A stretch of 64,000 bases of DNA from Qingshengfaniella alkalisoli. Lineage in GTDB: Bacteria > Pseudomonadota > Alphaproteobacteria > Rhodobacterales > Rhodobacteraceae. How positions within the stretch are numbered: position 1 is the first letter of the stretch; each line of letters starts with the position of its first letter. Both the position numbers and the translations under genes were made by a program. Below the pieces are notes generated by a model. That model saw only the letters and a program-made list of their open reading frames with translations, searched no databases and was not told the DNA's origin. Below, in pieces: positions 33,640 to 42,605 of the stretch. The DNA lies in the NCBI RefSeq assembly GCF_007855645.1, contig NZ_CP042261.1:1941501-2005500 (forward strand), given 5' to 3'.

Positions 33640-35859
33640 ATGGCGAGTAACGGCAAGAGCAGACGGCCCATACGGGCTGACAAGAGATATTCTTCCACGA
33701 CACGGCGCAGCACGGCCACGTCGGGGCGTAAGGCGACTCCGATCAAATCCCGGACCAAAGCCAAGCCGCCAGTCCAAAAACGCAAAGCCCGCCGGGCAAG
33801 ACGCAAAAGCAGCGGTGGCGGCGGCATCATTGGGTTCTTCGCCCGCATCTTGCGATGGTTCTTCGGTTTGATCTGGTCGGTGTTCTGGAAGCTGGGGGTG
33901 GCCTTTGCCGTGGTGATTGTCGGTTGGGTCGCCTACACCGCGACGAGCCTGCCACCATCGTCCGAAGTAGTAGACGGGCGGGCGCGCGGCTCATTGACTT
34001 TCCTCGACCGTGATTCCCAGGTTTTTGCATGGCGCGGCGACCAGTTCGGGGGGGTGATCACTGCCGATACAGTCTCACCCAATCTGAAAAACGCCATCGT
34101 CGCGACCGAAGACCGCCGGTTCTATAGCCATTTGGGTGTCAGCCCCCGCGGTATCGCAAGCGCCATCAGGATCAACCTGAGCGAAGGGCGCGGGGCGCTG
34201 GACGGGCATGGCGGGTCTACCATCACGCAGCAGACCGCGAAGCTCCTCTGCCTTGGTCGTCCTTACGATCCCGGCACAGGTATGACAGAAGCCGAATACG
34301 AGGCCGATTGCCGCCGCACCACGCTGCAACGCAAGATCTATGAAGCGATCTATGCGATGGCGATGGAGGCCAAGTATTCCAAGGACGAAATCCTGACCAT
34401 CTATATGAACCGCGCCTATCTCGGATCCGGCACGCGCGGGTTCCAGGCAGCGAGCGAGCGCTACTTCGGCAAATCCGCATCGGACGTCAACGCCGCCGAA
34501 GCCGCGATGCTGGCTGGCCTTCTGAAAGCACCGACACGCTATGCGCCTACCTCCAATCTTCAACGGTCACAGGACCGCGCGAATGTGATCGTCGGGTTGA
34601 TGGAAGAACAGGGCTACCTGACCACGGCAGAGGCCCAGAACGCGCGCCAGCGCCCGGCTCAACTATCAGAAGCCGCCGAGGAACGTGCAGGCGGGTATTT
34701 CGCGGATTGGGTGATGGATACAGTGCCGTCTTTTCTCGGCGCGGAGACAACCGAAGACGTGATCATCAATTCTACCTTCGATCCGGCCATGCAGAAAAAG
34801 GCCGAAGAAGCACTGCAACACATTTTCAAGACCAAGGTCAGCGAAGAATCGAAAGCGCAGGCGGCAATCGTCGTGATGAGCGCTGACGGAGCGGTGCGCG
34901 CCATGGTCGGGGGCCGCAAGACCAAGGTCTCCGGCGCATTCAACCGCGCGACTCAGGCGCTGCGGCAAACGGGATCGGCCTTTAAGCCCTTCGTCTATGC
35001 TGCGGCACTTGATGCGGGGTATTCGCCCTATGCAATGATCACGGACGAGCCGATGACAATCAATGTCCCCGGTTCCGGACCTTGGTCACCGCGCAACTAT
35101 TCGCGGAACTTCGCAGGCCGGGTAAACTTGGAAACGGCCTTGAAGAACTCTCTGAACATCCCTGCCGTCAAAGTGTCCGAAGCCGTGGGTCGCGAAAATG
35201 TCCGTCGCATCGCACGTGGGTTCGGGATTCATAACGGCTTGGATGATGGTCCTGCAGTTGCCCTTGGTACGTCAGAGACGACACTGCTGGAAATGACAGC
35301 GGCCTATGCAGGCTTCCTGAATGGCGGCAGCGCAGTGACGCCCTATGGCCTGACGCAGCTAAAACTGATGGGTGACAACGAGCCGTTGATGGGTCAGCCC
35401 GGCGGGATCGGCAATCGCATCATCGCCCAATCCGCCGCAGAAGAGCTGAACTGGATGCTCTACAAGGTCGTCGAGGAGGGCACGGGCCGTCGCGCCAAAC
35501 TGTCCGACCGACCCGTGGCGGGCAAGACCGGCACCACGCAGTCTAACCGCGATGCCTGGTTTGTTGGCTTTACCGGCGATTACGTAACGGGCGTCTGGAT
35601 GGGCTACGATGACAACACGCCACTCAAGGGCGTCACCGGTGGCGGGCTGCCCGCTGAGATCTGGCACGAGGTCATGGCCCGCATCAGCGAAGGCACGCCG
35701 GTAACACAACTGCCAATGTCCCAACCGACCGAGCCGCAGCAATACCAGAACCAACCGGCGCTACAGCAACCACAGACCCGGCAGCAAACGCCAAACCCCG
35801 TGGGAACGGCAGAACGGGTCCTGAACGATGTTCTGGGCAACATCTTCGGGCGGAACTGA
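33640..35859 (+). CDS. Class A penicillin-binding protein (PBP1a-type)
   Basis: 739 residues. A basic cytoplasmic N-terminus (many Arg/Lys to about 60), one membrane anchor (about 85-107), the glycosyltransferase family 51 domain (catalytic Glu in ATEDRRFYSH, then GGSTITQQTAK) and a transpeptidase domain with SAFKPF (SxxK), SLN (SxN) and KTGTT. It polymerises and cross-links peptidoglycan. The Gln-rich tail (QPQQYQNQPALQQ) ends in a short helix. It is shorter than E. coli PBP1a (850) and lacks an OB insert. Confidence 0.92.
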   Translation: MASNGKSRRPIRADKRYSSTTRRSTATSGRKATPIKSRTKAKPPVQKRKARRARRKSSGGGGIIGFFARILRWFFGLIWSVFWKLGVAFAVVIVGWVAYTATSLPPSSEVVDGRARGSLTFLDRDSQVFAWRGDQFGGVITADTVSPNLKNAIVATEDRRFYSHLGVSPRGIASAIRINLSEGRGALDGHGGSTITQQTAKLLCLGRPYDPGTGMTEAEYEADCRRTTLQRKIYEAIYAMAMEAKYSKDEILTIYMNRAYLGSGTRGFQAASERYFGKSASDVNAAEAAMLAGLLKAPTRYAPTSNLQRSQDRANVIVGLMEEQGYLTTAEAQNARQRPAQLSEAAEERAGGYFADWVMDTVPSFLGAETTEDVIINSTFDPAMQKKAEEALQHIFKTKVSEESKAQAAIVVMSADGAVRAMVGGRKTKVSGAFNRATQALRQTGSAFKPFVYAAALDAGYSPYAMITDEPMTINVPGSGPWSPRNYSRNFAGRVNLETALKNSLNIPAVKVSEAVGRENVRRIARGFGIHNGLDDGPAVALGTSETTLLEMTAAYAGFLNGGSAVTPYGLTQLKLMGDNEPLMGQPGGIGNRIIAQSAAEELNWMLYKVVEEGTGRRAKLSDRPVAGKTGTTQSNRDAWFVGFTGDYVTGVWMGYDDNTPLKGVTGGGLPAEIWHEVMARISEGTPVTQLPMSQPTEPQQYQNQPALQQPQTRQQTPNPVGTAERVLNDVLGNIFGRN

Positions 35860-35871
35860 TCTGCGAAAAAG

Positions 35872-35899
35872 AAAGGCCAGCGATATGCTGGCCTTTTTT
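35872..35899. terminator. Rho-independent bidirectional terminator
   Basis: AAAGGCCAGC and GCTGGCCTTT form a perfect 10-bp stem with loop GATAT, followed by TTTT on the plus strand; the complement side is also T-rich (TTTCTTTTTC). It sits between the convergent penicillin-binding protein and mlaC genes and can stop both. Confidence 0.85.
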
Positions 35900-35919
35900 C
35901 GTTTGGTCTGGAGGACGGT

Positions 35920-36513
35920 CTAGCCCGCGCTGCGCAGTCTTTGTGTCAACGCATCAATGTTACCGCCGGACTGGTCTAGCATCGCTCCGATTTCTGTCCG
36001 CTCAGTCGTCAGCATGTTGATGCCTTCAATGATCACGTTGAAGAAGCGGTCACTGCCGCTGCGGTCGGAAACTAGGAAGTCCACTGCAAAAGGTGACTTG
36101 CCGCGCAGATTGGCGGTAGTCTGAACAACCACGAAACTCTTGTCGACACGCGACCCTTGAACGGTGATCGTGCCACCGATGAATTCCCGGAACCTCTTGC
36201 CGTACTTGCGAGCGATGTAGCCGCCGAACGCATCCTGATATGCGCGAAGCTGGGCGTTGCTGGCACTTCGGGCATCAGCACCCAGTGAGAAACGCGCAAT
36301 CGTCGGTACGTCGGCATAGCGCGCAAAAAGCTGCTGGAAGCTTCCGAACATTTGCTGTTCAGACTGACCTGAATTGATAATGCGGGTGATCTCCGCGACC
36401 AATTGTTGGACCAGCGACTCAGCCCGTTGCGTAGATTGTGCAAAGGCGGGACGCGCAAGGATCGGCGATGCAGCTAGTCCAGCAAGGACCACGCGGCGGG
36501 ACGGATTATTCAT
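35920..36513 (-). CDS. mlaC: MlaC-type lipid-binding periplasmic protein
   Basis: 197 residues from ATG 36513, which overlaps the mlaA stop by eight bases (ATGAATAA). The signal peptide begins NNPSRRVVLAGLAASPILARPAFAQ and contains twin Arg, so Tat export is possible. The mature part matches MlaC/Ttg2D (FARYADVPTIARFSLG, VVQTTANLRGKSPFAVDFLV). It ferries phospholipids between MlaA and the inner-membrane Mla complex. Only mlaA-mlaC are here; the MlaFEDB genes are elsewhere. Confidence 0.87.
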   Translation of the reverse strand: MNNPSRRVVLAGLAASPILARPAFAQSTQRAESLVQQLVAEITRIINSGQSEQQMFGSFQQLFARYADVPTIARFSLGADARSASNAQLRAYQDAFGGYIARKYGKRFREFIGGTITVQGSRVDKSFVVVQTTANLRGKSPFAVDFLVSDRSGSDRFFNVIIEGINMLTTERTEIGAMLDQSGGNIDALTQRLRSAG

Positions 36514-37291
36514 TGTAAAGCTCTTCATAGGGGTCAATGTAGCTATCCTGCTCAGTATCACCTAGTTCGAACCGACGATTCTCAAGGTAAATTTGTCGTG
36601 TCTGGGCATAGCTGTCGGAACTGCCATACAGCACGCTGTCGACGCTGTTGGAGAATTCATAGCGGTCGCCGGCGTTCTCCAAAACCCATGCGCCTGTGGG
36701 TAAATAGCTTTCTGGCCCTGCAGTGACTGCGGACAACGGATTCAAGAAGAAGTCAAAGACGTCGCCGGCGACGTCACGCTGCGTGGACGGGCCGAGGAAC
36801 GGCAGTGCGACATACGCGCCTTCACCAACGCCCCACACATGCAGGGTCTCACCGAAATCGGTATCGCGCCGCTCCAATCCGATCGAGGTGGCCGGGTCAA
36901 AAATGCCCACAACCCCCAAGGTCGAATTGATCAGGAAGCGAAACGTATTGTGCACCGTGTTCTCGACTTCGCCCTGCAAGACGTTGTTCACGACCTGGCC
37001 GGGAATGCCGGCATTGTTCGAGAAATTGGCCACCCCTTCACGCGCAAGTTTCGGAAAAACCACGCCATACGCATTGGCCACCGGACGATAGACACGACGA
37101 TCCACGCCCCGGTTGAAATCATGCACCGAGCGATTCACGTTTTCATAAGGGTCGTTGACCCCTGTAATATCCGCATCGGGCGACGATGTTGCGCATCCGG
37201 CAAGGCCGGCGCAAACTATTGCAATCGTGGCGGTTCTTCTGACCGCGCTCTTGAACTGGGTCGTTTCGACAGGCACCGGCCAACCTCGCAT
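36506..37291 (-). CDS. mlaA: MlaA (VacJ) family outer-membrane lipoprotein
   Basis: 261 residues from ATG 37291; GTG 37276 has a better-placed GAGG and is a credible alternative start. The lipobox LAGC lies near residue 33. The VacJ signature NDPYENVNRSVHDFNRGVD and VGIFDPATSIGLERRDTDFGETLHVWGVGEGAYVALPFLG are present. MlaA removes phospholipids from the outer leaflet and passes them to MlaC, encoded directly after it. Operon order mlaA-mlaC is typical for this group. Confidence 0.92.
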   Translation of the reverse strand: MRGWPVPVETTQFKSAVRRTATIAIVCAGLAGCATSSPDADITGVNDPYENVNRSVHDFNRGVDRRVYRPVANAYGVVFPKLAREGVANFSNNAGIPGQVVNNVLQGEVENTVHNTFRFLINSTLGVVGIFDPATSIGLERRDTDFGETLHVWGVGEGAYVALPFLGPSTQRDVAGDVFDFFLNPLSAVTAGPESYLPTGAWVLENAGDRYEFSNSVDSVLYGSSDSYAQTRQIYLENRRFELGDTEQDSYIDPYEELYNE

Positions 37292-37461
37292 AAAGCTAGT
37301 CTTTTGCCTCGGTCATAATCCTTTCGAGCGTCGAATACCATATGACCGGCACAGTTCGGCAAAGAATTGTTTCCCCAACTGGAACTTGATGACCGTTGCT
37401 CTTTCCTGCGGTCCATAATTCGCTGTAGCGTGAGCGCAAATCATCAACACTGGAGAACCAG

Positions 37462-37926
37462 ATGAGCGGACCGACCACCCAACGCCTCGAAGAACTGGGC
37501 CTGACTCTTCCCGACGCCCCAGCGCCGGCTGCCAACTATGTGCCTTTCATGAAATCCGGAAACCTGCTGCACGTGTCCGGTCAGATCTCGGCCAGTGCCG
37601 ATGGTTTGATCAAAGGCAAGCTGGGCGAGACGATGGATGTTGACGCGGGAACAGATGCCGCCCGCACCTGTGCGTTGAGCCTTCTGGCGCAAGTCCGCAA
37701 CGCCTGTGATGGCGACCTGGAACGGCTGGTCCGCGTCGTGAAACTGTCCGCCTTCGTCAACTCCGCGCCTGATTTCGGCGATCAGCCAAAAGTGGTCAAC
37801 GGCGCATCCGATTTGCTGGTGCAGGTGCTGGGCGACAAGGGTCGCCACGCACGGTCCGCCGTGGGCGTCGCTGCTTTGCCTTTCGGCGTCGCGGTCGAGA
37901 TCGAAGGCATATTCGAGATCGAATGA
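37462..37926 (+). CDS. RidA (YjgF/YER057c) family protein
   Basis: 154 residues, a chorismate-mutase-like trimer fold. Pattern GNLLHVSGQISASADGLIKGKLGE, then VVKLSAFVNSAPDFGDQPKVVNGAS and GRHARSAVGVAALPFGVAVEIEGIFEIE. Slightly longer than the canonical 128-residue RidA, near the YjgH branch. RidA-type proteins hydrolyse reactive enamines or imines from PLP enzymes; the Arg of the active site (RHARSAVG) is present. Its stop overlaps the GDPD start (ATGA). Confidence 0.87.
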   Translation: MSGPTTQRLEELGLTLPDAPAPAANYVPFMKSGNLLHVSGQISASADGLIKGKLGETMDVDAGTDAARTCALSLLAQVRNACDGDLERLVRVVKLSAFVNSAPDFGDQPKVVNGASDLLVQVLGDKGRHARSAVGVAALPFGVAVEIEGIFEIE

Positions 37927-38675
37927 CCCGGACCCTGCCAAAACCTTTTCTGGCGCAGCCCATCGCCCATCGGGGGTTGCATGGCCCTGCGCCGGAAAAC
38001 TCGCTCGGGGCCTTCCGCGCAGCAATAGCGGGAGGCTTCGGGATCGAGCTGGACGTTCAGTTGACCCGTGACCGCAAGGCCGTCGTCTTCCATGACTACA
38101 CTCTGGAACGGCTGACGCGCGAAGCGGGCCCGGTTCGCATGCACGACCAGTATGAACTTGGAAACTTCTCGCTGGAAGGCACCGAAGAGACCATTCCCAC
38201 CCTGCCTGAAACGCTTGGCTTGGTAGCCGGGCAGGTTCCTATCATCATCGAGATCAAGGATCAGGACATGCATCTGGGTCCCGATATCGGCCCGCTGGAG
38301 CGCGCGGTAGCCAAAGATATCCGCCGCTATCCCGGAGATCTGGCGCTCATGTCGTTCAACCCGCATACAGTCCACATGATGAAGGAACTGTGCCCCGGTA
38401 CCGCCTGCGGATTGATCACTTGCGACTTTCCGGAAGAACACTGGGGCCGAATTGATTCCAAGCGCCTTGCGGAACTCCGCAGCTACGATAGCGTGAATGC
38501 GTGCAATGCGGACTTCATCAGCCATGTGGTGAATGATCTCGACAGCGGTCTTGTGGCACAGGCGCGGGCTGACGGATTGCCGGTCTTGTGCTGGACGGTC
38601 CGAAGCGTGGAGGACGCGCGCCACGCCTATCGCCTCGCGGATCAAATCACCTTCGAGGGTTTCACCCCGGCTTGA
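37923..38675 (+). CDS. Glycerophosphodiester phosphodiesterase
   Basis: 250 residues, TIM barrel. Catalytic features: AHRGLHGPAPENS (about 16-28), GIELDVQLTRD (metal-binding E and D) and VVFHDYTLERLT with the second His. IIIEIKD supplies another metal ligand. No signal peptide, so cytoplasmic. It hydrolyses glycerophosphodiesters to glycerol-3-phosphate and an alcohol. Coupled to the RidA-like gene upstream. Confidence 0.92.
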   Translation: MTRTLPKPFLAQPIAHRGLHGPAPENSLGAFRAAIAGGFGIELDVQLTRDRKAVVFHDYTLERLTREAGPVRMHDQYELGNFSLEGTEETIPTLPETLGLVAGQVPIIIEIKDQDMHLGPDIGPLERAVAKDIRRYPGDLALMSFNPHTVHMMKELCPGTACGLITCDFPEEHWGRIDSKRLAELRSYDSVNACNADFISHVVNDLDSGLVAQARADGLPVLCWTVRSVEDARHAYRLADQITFEGFTPA

Positions 38676-38723
38676 TCCGCGCGTTTGAGTTCCCAGCTAT
38701 TGGGTACTACCAACAGGATCCCC

Positions 38724-39911
38724 ATGACCGAAGCGACGCTGGAAATTTCACTGCTCGACAGCCTTGCCGCGATTGATGAGCAGGTTTGGGATGCCTGTGC
38801 CTGTCCAGAAGCGTCAGACGGCGGACGCCCATTCGATCCGTTCACCACGCATCGGTTCCTGTTCGCGCTGGAACAAAGCGGGTCTGTCGGGCCGGGGACA
38901 GGGTGGGAACCGCGCTACCTGAACGCGAAGCTTGATGGCCAGATCATTGGTGTAGCGCCGCTTTACGCCAAGGGTCACAGTCAAGGTGAGTACATCTTCG
39001 ATCACAGCTGGGCTCATGCTTATGAACGGGCGGGCGGCCAGTATTATCCCAAGCTGCAAATCGCCGTCCCCTTCACGCCAGCGACCGGTCGCCGCTTTCT
39101 GACACGCCCCGGTTTCGAACAGGTGGGGCTTTCGGCGCTGGTGCAAGGCGTCGTGAAGCTGACAGCGAATAACGGACTGTCTTCGCTGCACATCACGTTC
39201 TGTGCTCCGGAAGAGGCGGAACTGGGCCGTGAAATGGGGTTGCTGCATCGTACCAGCCAGCAGTTTCACTGGATCAACCACGACTACGCGGATTTCGATG
39301 CCTTTCTGGCAGCGTTGTCCTCGCGCAAGCGCAAGAACATCCGCAAGGAACGCAAGATGGCCCAAAGCTTCGGCGGCGAGATTATTGCCCTGAGCGGCCA
39401 ACAGATCGAACCCACCCATTGGGACGCATTCTGGGATTTCTACCAAGACACCGGGGCGCGGAAATGGGGCACACCCTACCTGACCCGTGAATTCTTCGAC
39501 ATCGTGCACGAAACGATGCGCGACGACATGTTGCTGGTTCTGGCCGAGCGCGATGGTGTTCCCGTGGCAGGCGCGCTGAATTTCATCGGGCGCGATACAC
39601 TTTTCGGACGTTACTGGGGCGCGTCGGAACATCACCCCTGCCTGCATTTCGAACTGTGCTACTATCAGGCAATAGACTACGCGATCCGGCACGGAATGCA
39701 GCGGGTCGAGGCGGGGGCGCAAGGCGAGCACAAGCTCGCCCGTGGTTACATGCCCGTCACCACGCATTCGCTTCACTGGATCGCCGATAGCGGGTTTGAA
39801 CAGGCAGTGCGGGAATACCTTCAGGCGGAGGCGAACGCCGTGGATGAAGAAATCGAGATCCTGACATCCTACGGCCCGTTTCGCAAAACCGCTTCATCCG
39901 CAGACCCTTGA
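38724..39911 (+). CDS. DUF482-type GNAT/peptidogalycan-like protein
   Basis: 395 residues from ATG 38724 (CAGGA nine bases before); the longer frame adds thirteen residues. Two acyl-CoA N-acyltransferase folds, with [60 protein letters not shown] and [14 protein letters not shown], characteristic of the DUF482 family (peptidogalycan biosynthesis-like). The substrate is not established. It lies between gdpd and phhB on the same strand. Confidence 0.82.
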   Translation: MTEATLEISLLDSLAAIDEQVWDACACPEASDGGRPFDPFTTHRFLFALEQSGSVGPGTGWEPRYLNAKLDGQIIGVAPLYAKGHSQGEYIFDHSWAHAYERAGGQYYPKLQIAVPFTPATGRRFLTRPGFEQVGLSALVQGVVKLTANNGLSSLHITFCAPEEAELGREMGLLHRTSQQFHWINHDYADFDAFLAALSSRKRKNIRKERKMAQSFGGEIIALSGQQIEPTHWDAFWDFYQDTGARKWGTPYLTREFFDIVHETMRDDMLLVLAERDGVPVAGALNFIGRDTLFGRYWGASEHHPCLHFELCYYQAIDYAIRHGMQRVEAGAQGEHKLARGYMPVTTHSLHWIADSGFEQAVREYLQAEANAVDEEIEILTSYGPFRKTASSADP

Positions 39912-39925
39912 ATCAGGAGACACCG

Positions 39926-40207
39926 ATGGCCGATAAACTCACCGACCGCAGCGTGCTGGAGCCGCTTTTCACAAATGGCTGGTCAATGGTCGAAGGGCGC
40001 AACGCGATCACCAAGACCTACCAGTTCAAGAATTTCATCGAAGCGTTCGGCTGGATGACGCGCGCGGCAATCCACGCCGAAAAGATGAACCACCACCCGG
40101 AATGGTTCAACGTCTACAAGACGGTCGAGGTAACGCTGTCCACGCATGACGCGGGCGGTTTGACGGAACTGGACGTCAAGCTCGCCAAGAAGCTCGACGC
40201 GCTGTGA
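39926..40207 (+). CDS. phhB: Pterin-4-alpha-carbinolamine dehydratase
   Basis: 93 residues from ATG 39926 (AGGAG upstream); the longer frame begins in the previous gene's tail. The family motif [37 protein letters not shown] with the three catalytic His/His/Asp-type positions and [17 protein letters not shown] is intact. It recycles the tetrahydropterin cofactor after phenylalanine hydroxylation; no hydroxylase is in this window. A perfect hairpin overlaps its stop codon. Confidence 0.93.
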   Translation: MADKLTDRSVLEPLFTNGWSMVEGRNAITKTYQFKNFIEAFGWMTRAAIHAEKMNHHPEWFNVYKTVEVTLSTHDAGGLTELDVKLAKKLDAL

Positions 40208-40219
40208 AGCGCGTCGAGC
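40192..40219. terminator. Perfect 12-bp hairpin across the phhB stop codon
   Basis: GCTCGACGCGCT and AGCGCGTCGAGC are exact reverse complements around GTGA, which contains most of the TGA stop. It lies in the short convergent gap before the peroxiredoxin gene. No T-run follows, so termination would need Rho or act by mRNA 3'-end protection for both genes. Confidence 0.5.
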
Positions 40220-40225
40220 GATAGA

Positions 40226-40714
40226 TCAGATCGCGTCCAGAAGCGATTCTCCGCCGGAGATTTCGCACTGGCCGGGGCTTTCTTCGACGTTCAGCACCTT
40301 GACCACACCGTCATCGGCATACAGCGCGTAGCGCTTGGACCGCTTGACCAGACCTGCGGGCGGGGCGTCGAAATCCATGCCGATCGCGGCGGTCAGTTCC
40401 GTCGCCGGATCACCCAGCATCGTGATACCCGCTTCAGATGCGCCGCTGGCATCGTCCCACGCCTTCATTACGAAGGGGTCATTGACGGACACGCAGATGA
40501 TCTCGTCCACGCCCTTACCATCAAACGCCGCCTTGTTGCGGATGAAGCTGGGCAGATGCGCGGAGTGGCAGGTGGGCGTAAAGGCACCCGGCACGGCGAA
40601 GATCACGACCTTGCGGCCATTGGTCAGATCGGACAGCTTGACCTGCTCCGGCCCTTCTGCACCAAGGCGAACGAGCGTGGCGTCGGGCAGCCTGTCTCCG
40701 GTGGAAATCGTCAT
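40226..40714 (-). CDS. Peroxiredoxin (Prx5/type II)
   Basis: 162 residues from ATG 40714; the extra upstream frame is not conserved in this family. The peroxidatic Cys is C49 in PGAFTPTCHSAHLPSF, typical of Prx5 proteins that use glutaredoxin or glutathione. A later Cys in SPGQCEISGG could resolve the intermediate. It reduces hydrogen peroxide and alkyl hydroperoxides in the cytoplasm. Confidence 0.92.
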   Translation of the reverse strand: MTISTGDRLPDATLVRLGAEGPEQVKLSDLTNGRKVVIFAVPGAFTPTCHSAHLPSFIRNKAAFDGKGVDEIICVSVNDPFVMKAWDDASGASEAGITMLGDPATELTAAIGMDFDAPPAGLVKRSKRYALYADDGVVKVLNVEESPGQCEISGGESLLDAI

Positions 40715-40802
40715 GTCGCAAAAATCCTTCCTTGTTTGCGTCATCACCACAGTGGTTATAGGGTCCACGTCGGATTTAAAACAGACAGAAGATGAGCGGT
40801 AG

Positions 40803-42017
40803 ATGAGTCGGATCGTTGTTGTGGGCGCCGGACAGGCGGGCGCGTCCTTGGTGGCCAAGCTTCGCAGCAAAGGATTTGACGGAGACATCACCCTGATCGG
40901 CGCCGAACCCGTCCCTCCCTATCAACGGCCACCATTGTCCAAGGCCTATCTGCTGGGCGAAATGGCACAGGAACGTCTGTATCTACGCCCGCCGAGCTTC
41001 TACGCAGACCAGAACATCACCCTGAAGCTCGGTCAGCCGGTGGCTGCGATAGACCCCGCCGCCAAGACCGTGACCGTGGGTGACGAGGTAATCGCCTATG
41101 ACCAACTTGCCCTGACCACCGGGTCAGAGCCCCGACGCCTTCCTGACGTGATGGGCGGGCAACTGGCCAACGTCTTCACCGTACGGCACCTGACCGATGT
41201 GGACGCGTTCGAGCCTTTGGTAACCGACGGTGCGCACGTGCTGGTCGTGGGTGGTGGCTATATCGGGCTGGAGGCGGCAGCCGTGGCGGCAAAAAAGGGG
41301 CTGCGCGTTACGCTGATCGAAATGGCTGATCGCATCCTGCAGCGCGTCGCGGCCCCAGAAACCTCCGACTATTTCCGCAATCTGCACAGCGGCCACGGTG
41401 TCAACATCCGCGAGAAAACCGGGCTGGCGGGTCTGATCGAAAGCGACGGAATTGCGACGGGGGCTGAGCTTTCGGACGGATCGTGCCTGGATGTTGACTT
41501 CGTGCTCGTGGGTGTCGGCATCACCCCGCATTCAACACTTGCCGAGGCCGCCGGCATCACCCTTGAAAATGGCATCCGCGTCGATGAACTCGGCAGAACC
41601 TCCGACCCATCGATCTGGGCGGCGGGGGATTGCGCGTCCTTCCCCTATCGCGGGGACCGTATCAGGCTGGAAAGCGTCCAGAACGCCATCGACCAGGCCG
41701 AGGCGGTCGCAGAGAACATGCTGGGCGCGAACAAGCCTTATGACGCGAAACCGTGGTTCTGGTCCGATCAGTTCGACGTCAAGCTTCAGATCGCGGGGCT
41801 GAACACGGGCTACACCCATGTCGTACGACGTCCGGGCGAGAAAGACGGTGCGCAGTCTATCTGGTATTATTGCGCCGATGAACTTCGCGCCGTGGACGCC
41901 ATGAATGACCCGCGCGCCTATATGGTCGGCAAACGGCTGATCGAGGCCGGCAAGTCACCGGACCAGGCCCTGATCGCCGACCCATCCACCGATCTGAAAT
42001 CCTTGTTGCGTGGCTAG
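40803..42017 (+). CDS. FAD/NAD-dependent ferredoxin reductase (rhodocoxin reductase type)
   Basis: 404 residues. Two Rossmann folds: GAGQAGASLVAKL (7-19) for FAD and VVGGGYIGLEAAAVA (about 148-162) for NAD(P)H, plus IWAAGDCASFPY, the C-terminal FAD-contact motif. Sequence style YQRPPLSKAYLLGE is that of putidaredoxin/rhodocoxin reductases that feed [2Fe-2S] ferredoxins of P450 or dioxygenases. Diverges from the peroxiredoxin gene. Its stop is directly before the rsmD ATG. Confidence 0.88.
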   Translation: MSRIVVVGAGQAGASLVAKLRSKGFDGDITLIGAEPVPPYQRPPLSKAYLLGEMAQERLYLRPPSFYADQNITLKLGQPVAAIDPAAKTVTVGDEVIAYDQLALTTGSEPRRLPDVMGGQLANVFTVRHLTDVDAFEPLVTDGAHVLVVGGGYIGLEAAAVAAKKGLRVTLIEMADRILQRVAAPETSDYFRNLHSGHGVNIREKTGLAGLIESDGIATGAELSDGSCLDVDFVLVGVGITPHSTLAEAAGITLENGIRVDELGRTSDPSIWAAGDCASFPYRGDRIRLESVQNAIDQAEAVAENMLGANKPYDAKPWFWSDQFDVKLQIAGLNTGYTHVVRRPGEKDGAQSIWYYCADELRAVDAMNDPRAYMVGKRLIEAGKSPDQALIADPSTDLKSLLRG

Positions 42018-42590
42018 ATGCGGATCATCGCGGGAAAGTTCCGCGGGCTGGCGCTCGCTTCGGTCGGCAAGGGCGACGCGGGCGCGCATCTGCGCCCCAC
42101 GACCGACCGCGTGCGGGAAAACCTGTTCAACGTGTTGTCGGGTGGCGGCTTCGGTGACCCGATCACCGGTCAGCGGGTGCTGGACCTGTTCGCCGGCACC
42201 GGCGCGCTGGGGCTGGAGGCCCTGTCCCGAGGCGCAGCGCATACAACCTTTGTCGATGACGGACGCAAGGCGCAAAGCCTGATCCGGCGCAATATCGAAC
42301 TGACACGCAGCAAGGACGACACGCGTCTGATCCCGCGCAATGTGTTGAAGCTGGGGCCGAACGATGCGCAACCGTTCGAACTGATCTTTCTCGACCCACC
42401 CTACGGCAAAGGCTTGGGCGCAAAAGCCCTGATCAACGCGTTGACGCAAGGTTGGATCGCTCCAGATGCCTTGATCGTATGGGAGGAAGGCGCGCCGCAG
42501 GCCGCACCGGACGGTTTCCGACTGCTTGACCAACGGCGTTACGGCGACACGCATGTCACTTTTCTGGAACCCACGGAGACCGATCTCTAA
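42018..42590 (+). CDS. rsmD: 16S rRNA (guanine966-N2)-methyltransferase RsmD
   Basis: 190 residues. Starts MRIIAGKFRGLAL, has the SAM loop VLDLFAGTGALGLEALSRGA (about 53-72) and catalytic LDPPYGKG (DPPY, about 134-137), all standard for RsmD. It methylates G966 of 16S rRNA near the P site. It follows the reductase gene with no gap. Confidence 0.95.
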   Translation: MRIIAGKFRGLALASVGKGDAGAHLRPTTDRVRENLFNVLSGGGFGDPITGQRVLDLFAGTGALGLEALSRGAAHTTFVDDGRKAQSLIRRNIELTRSKDDTRLIPRNVLKLGPNDAQPFELIFLDPPYGKGLGAKALINALTQGWIAPDALIVWEEGAPQAAPDGFRLLDQRRYGDTHVTFLEPTETDL

Positions 42591-42605
42591 GTCGGCCTCT
42601 CTACT

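Noticed and set aside
38814-39776. 320-codon minus-strand frame over the DUF482-type gene
   Set aside because: Antisense shadow of a gene with conserved GNAT signature, and no Shine-Dalgarno or domain of its own.
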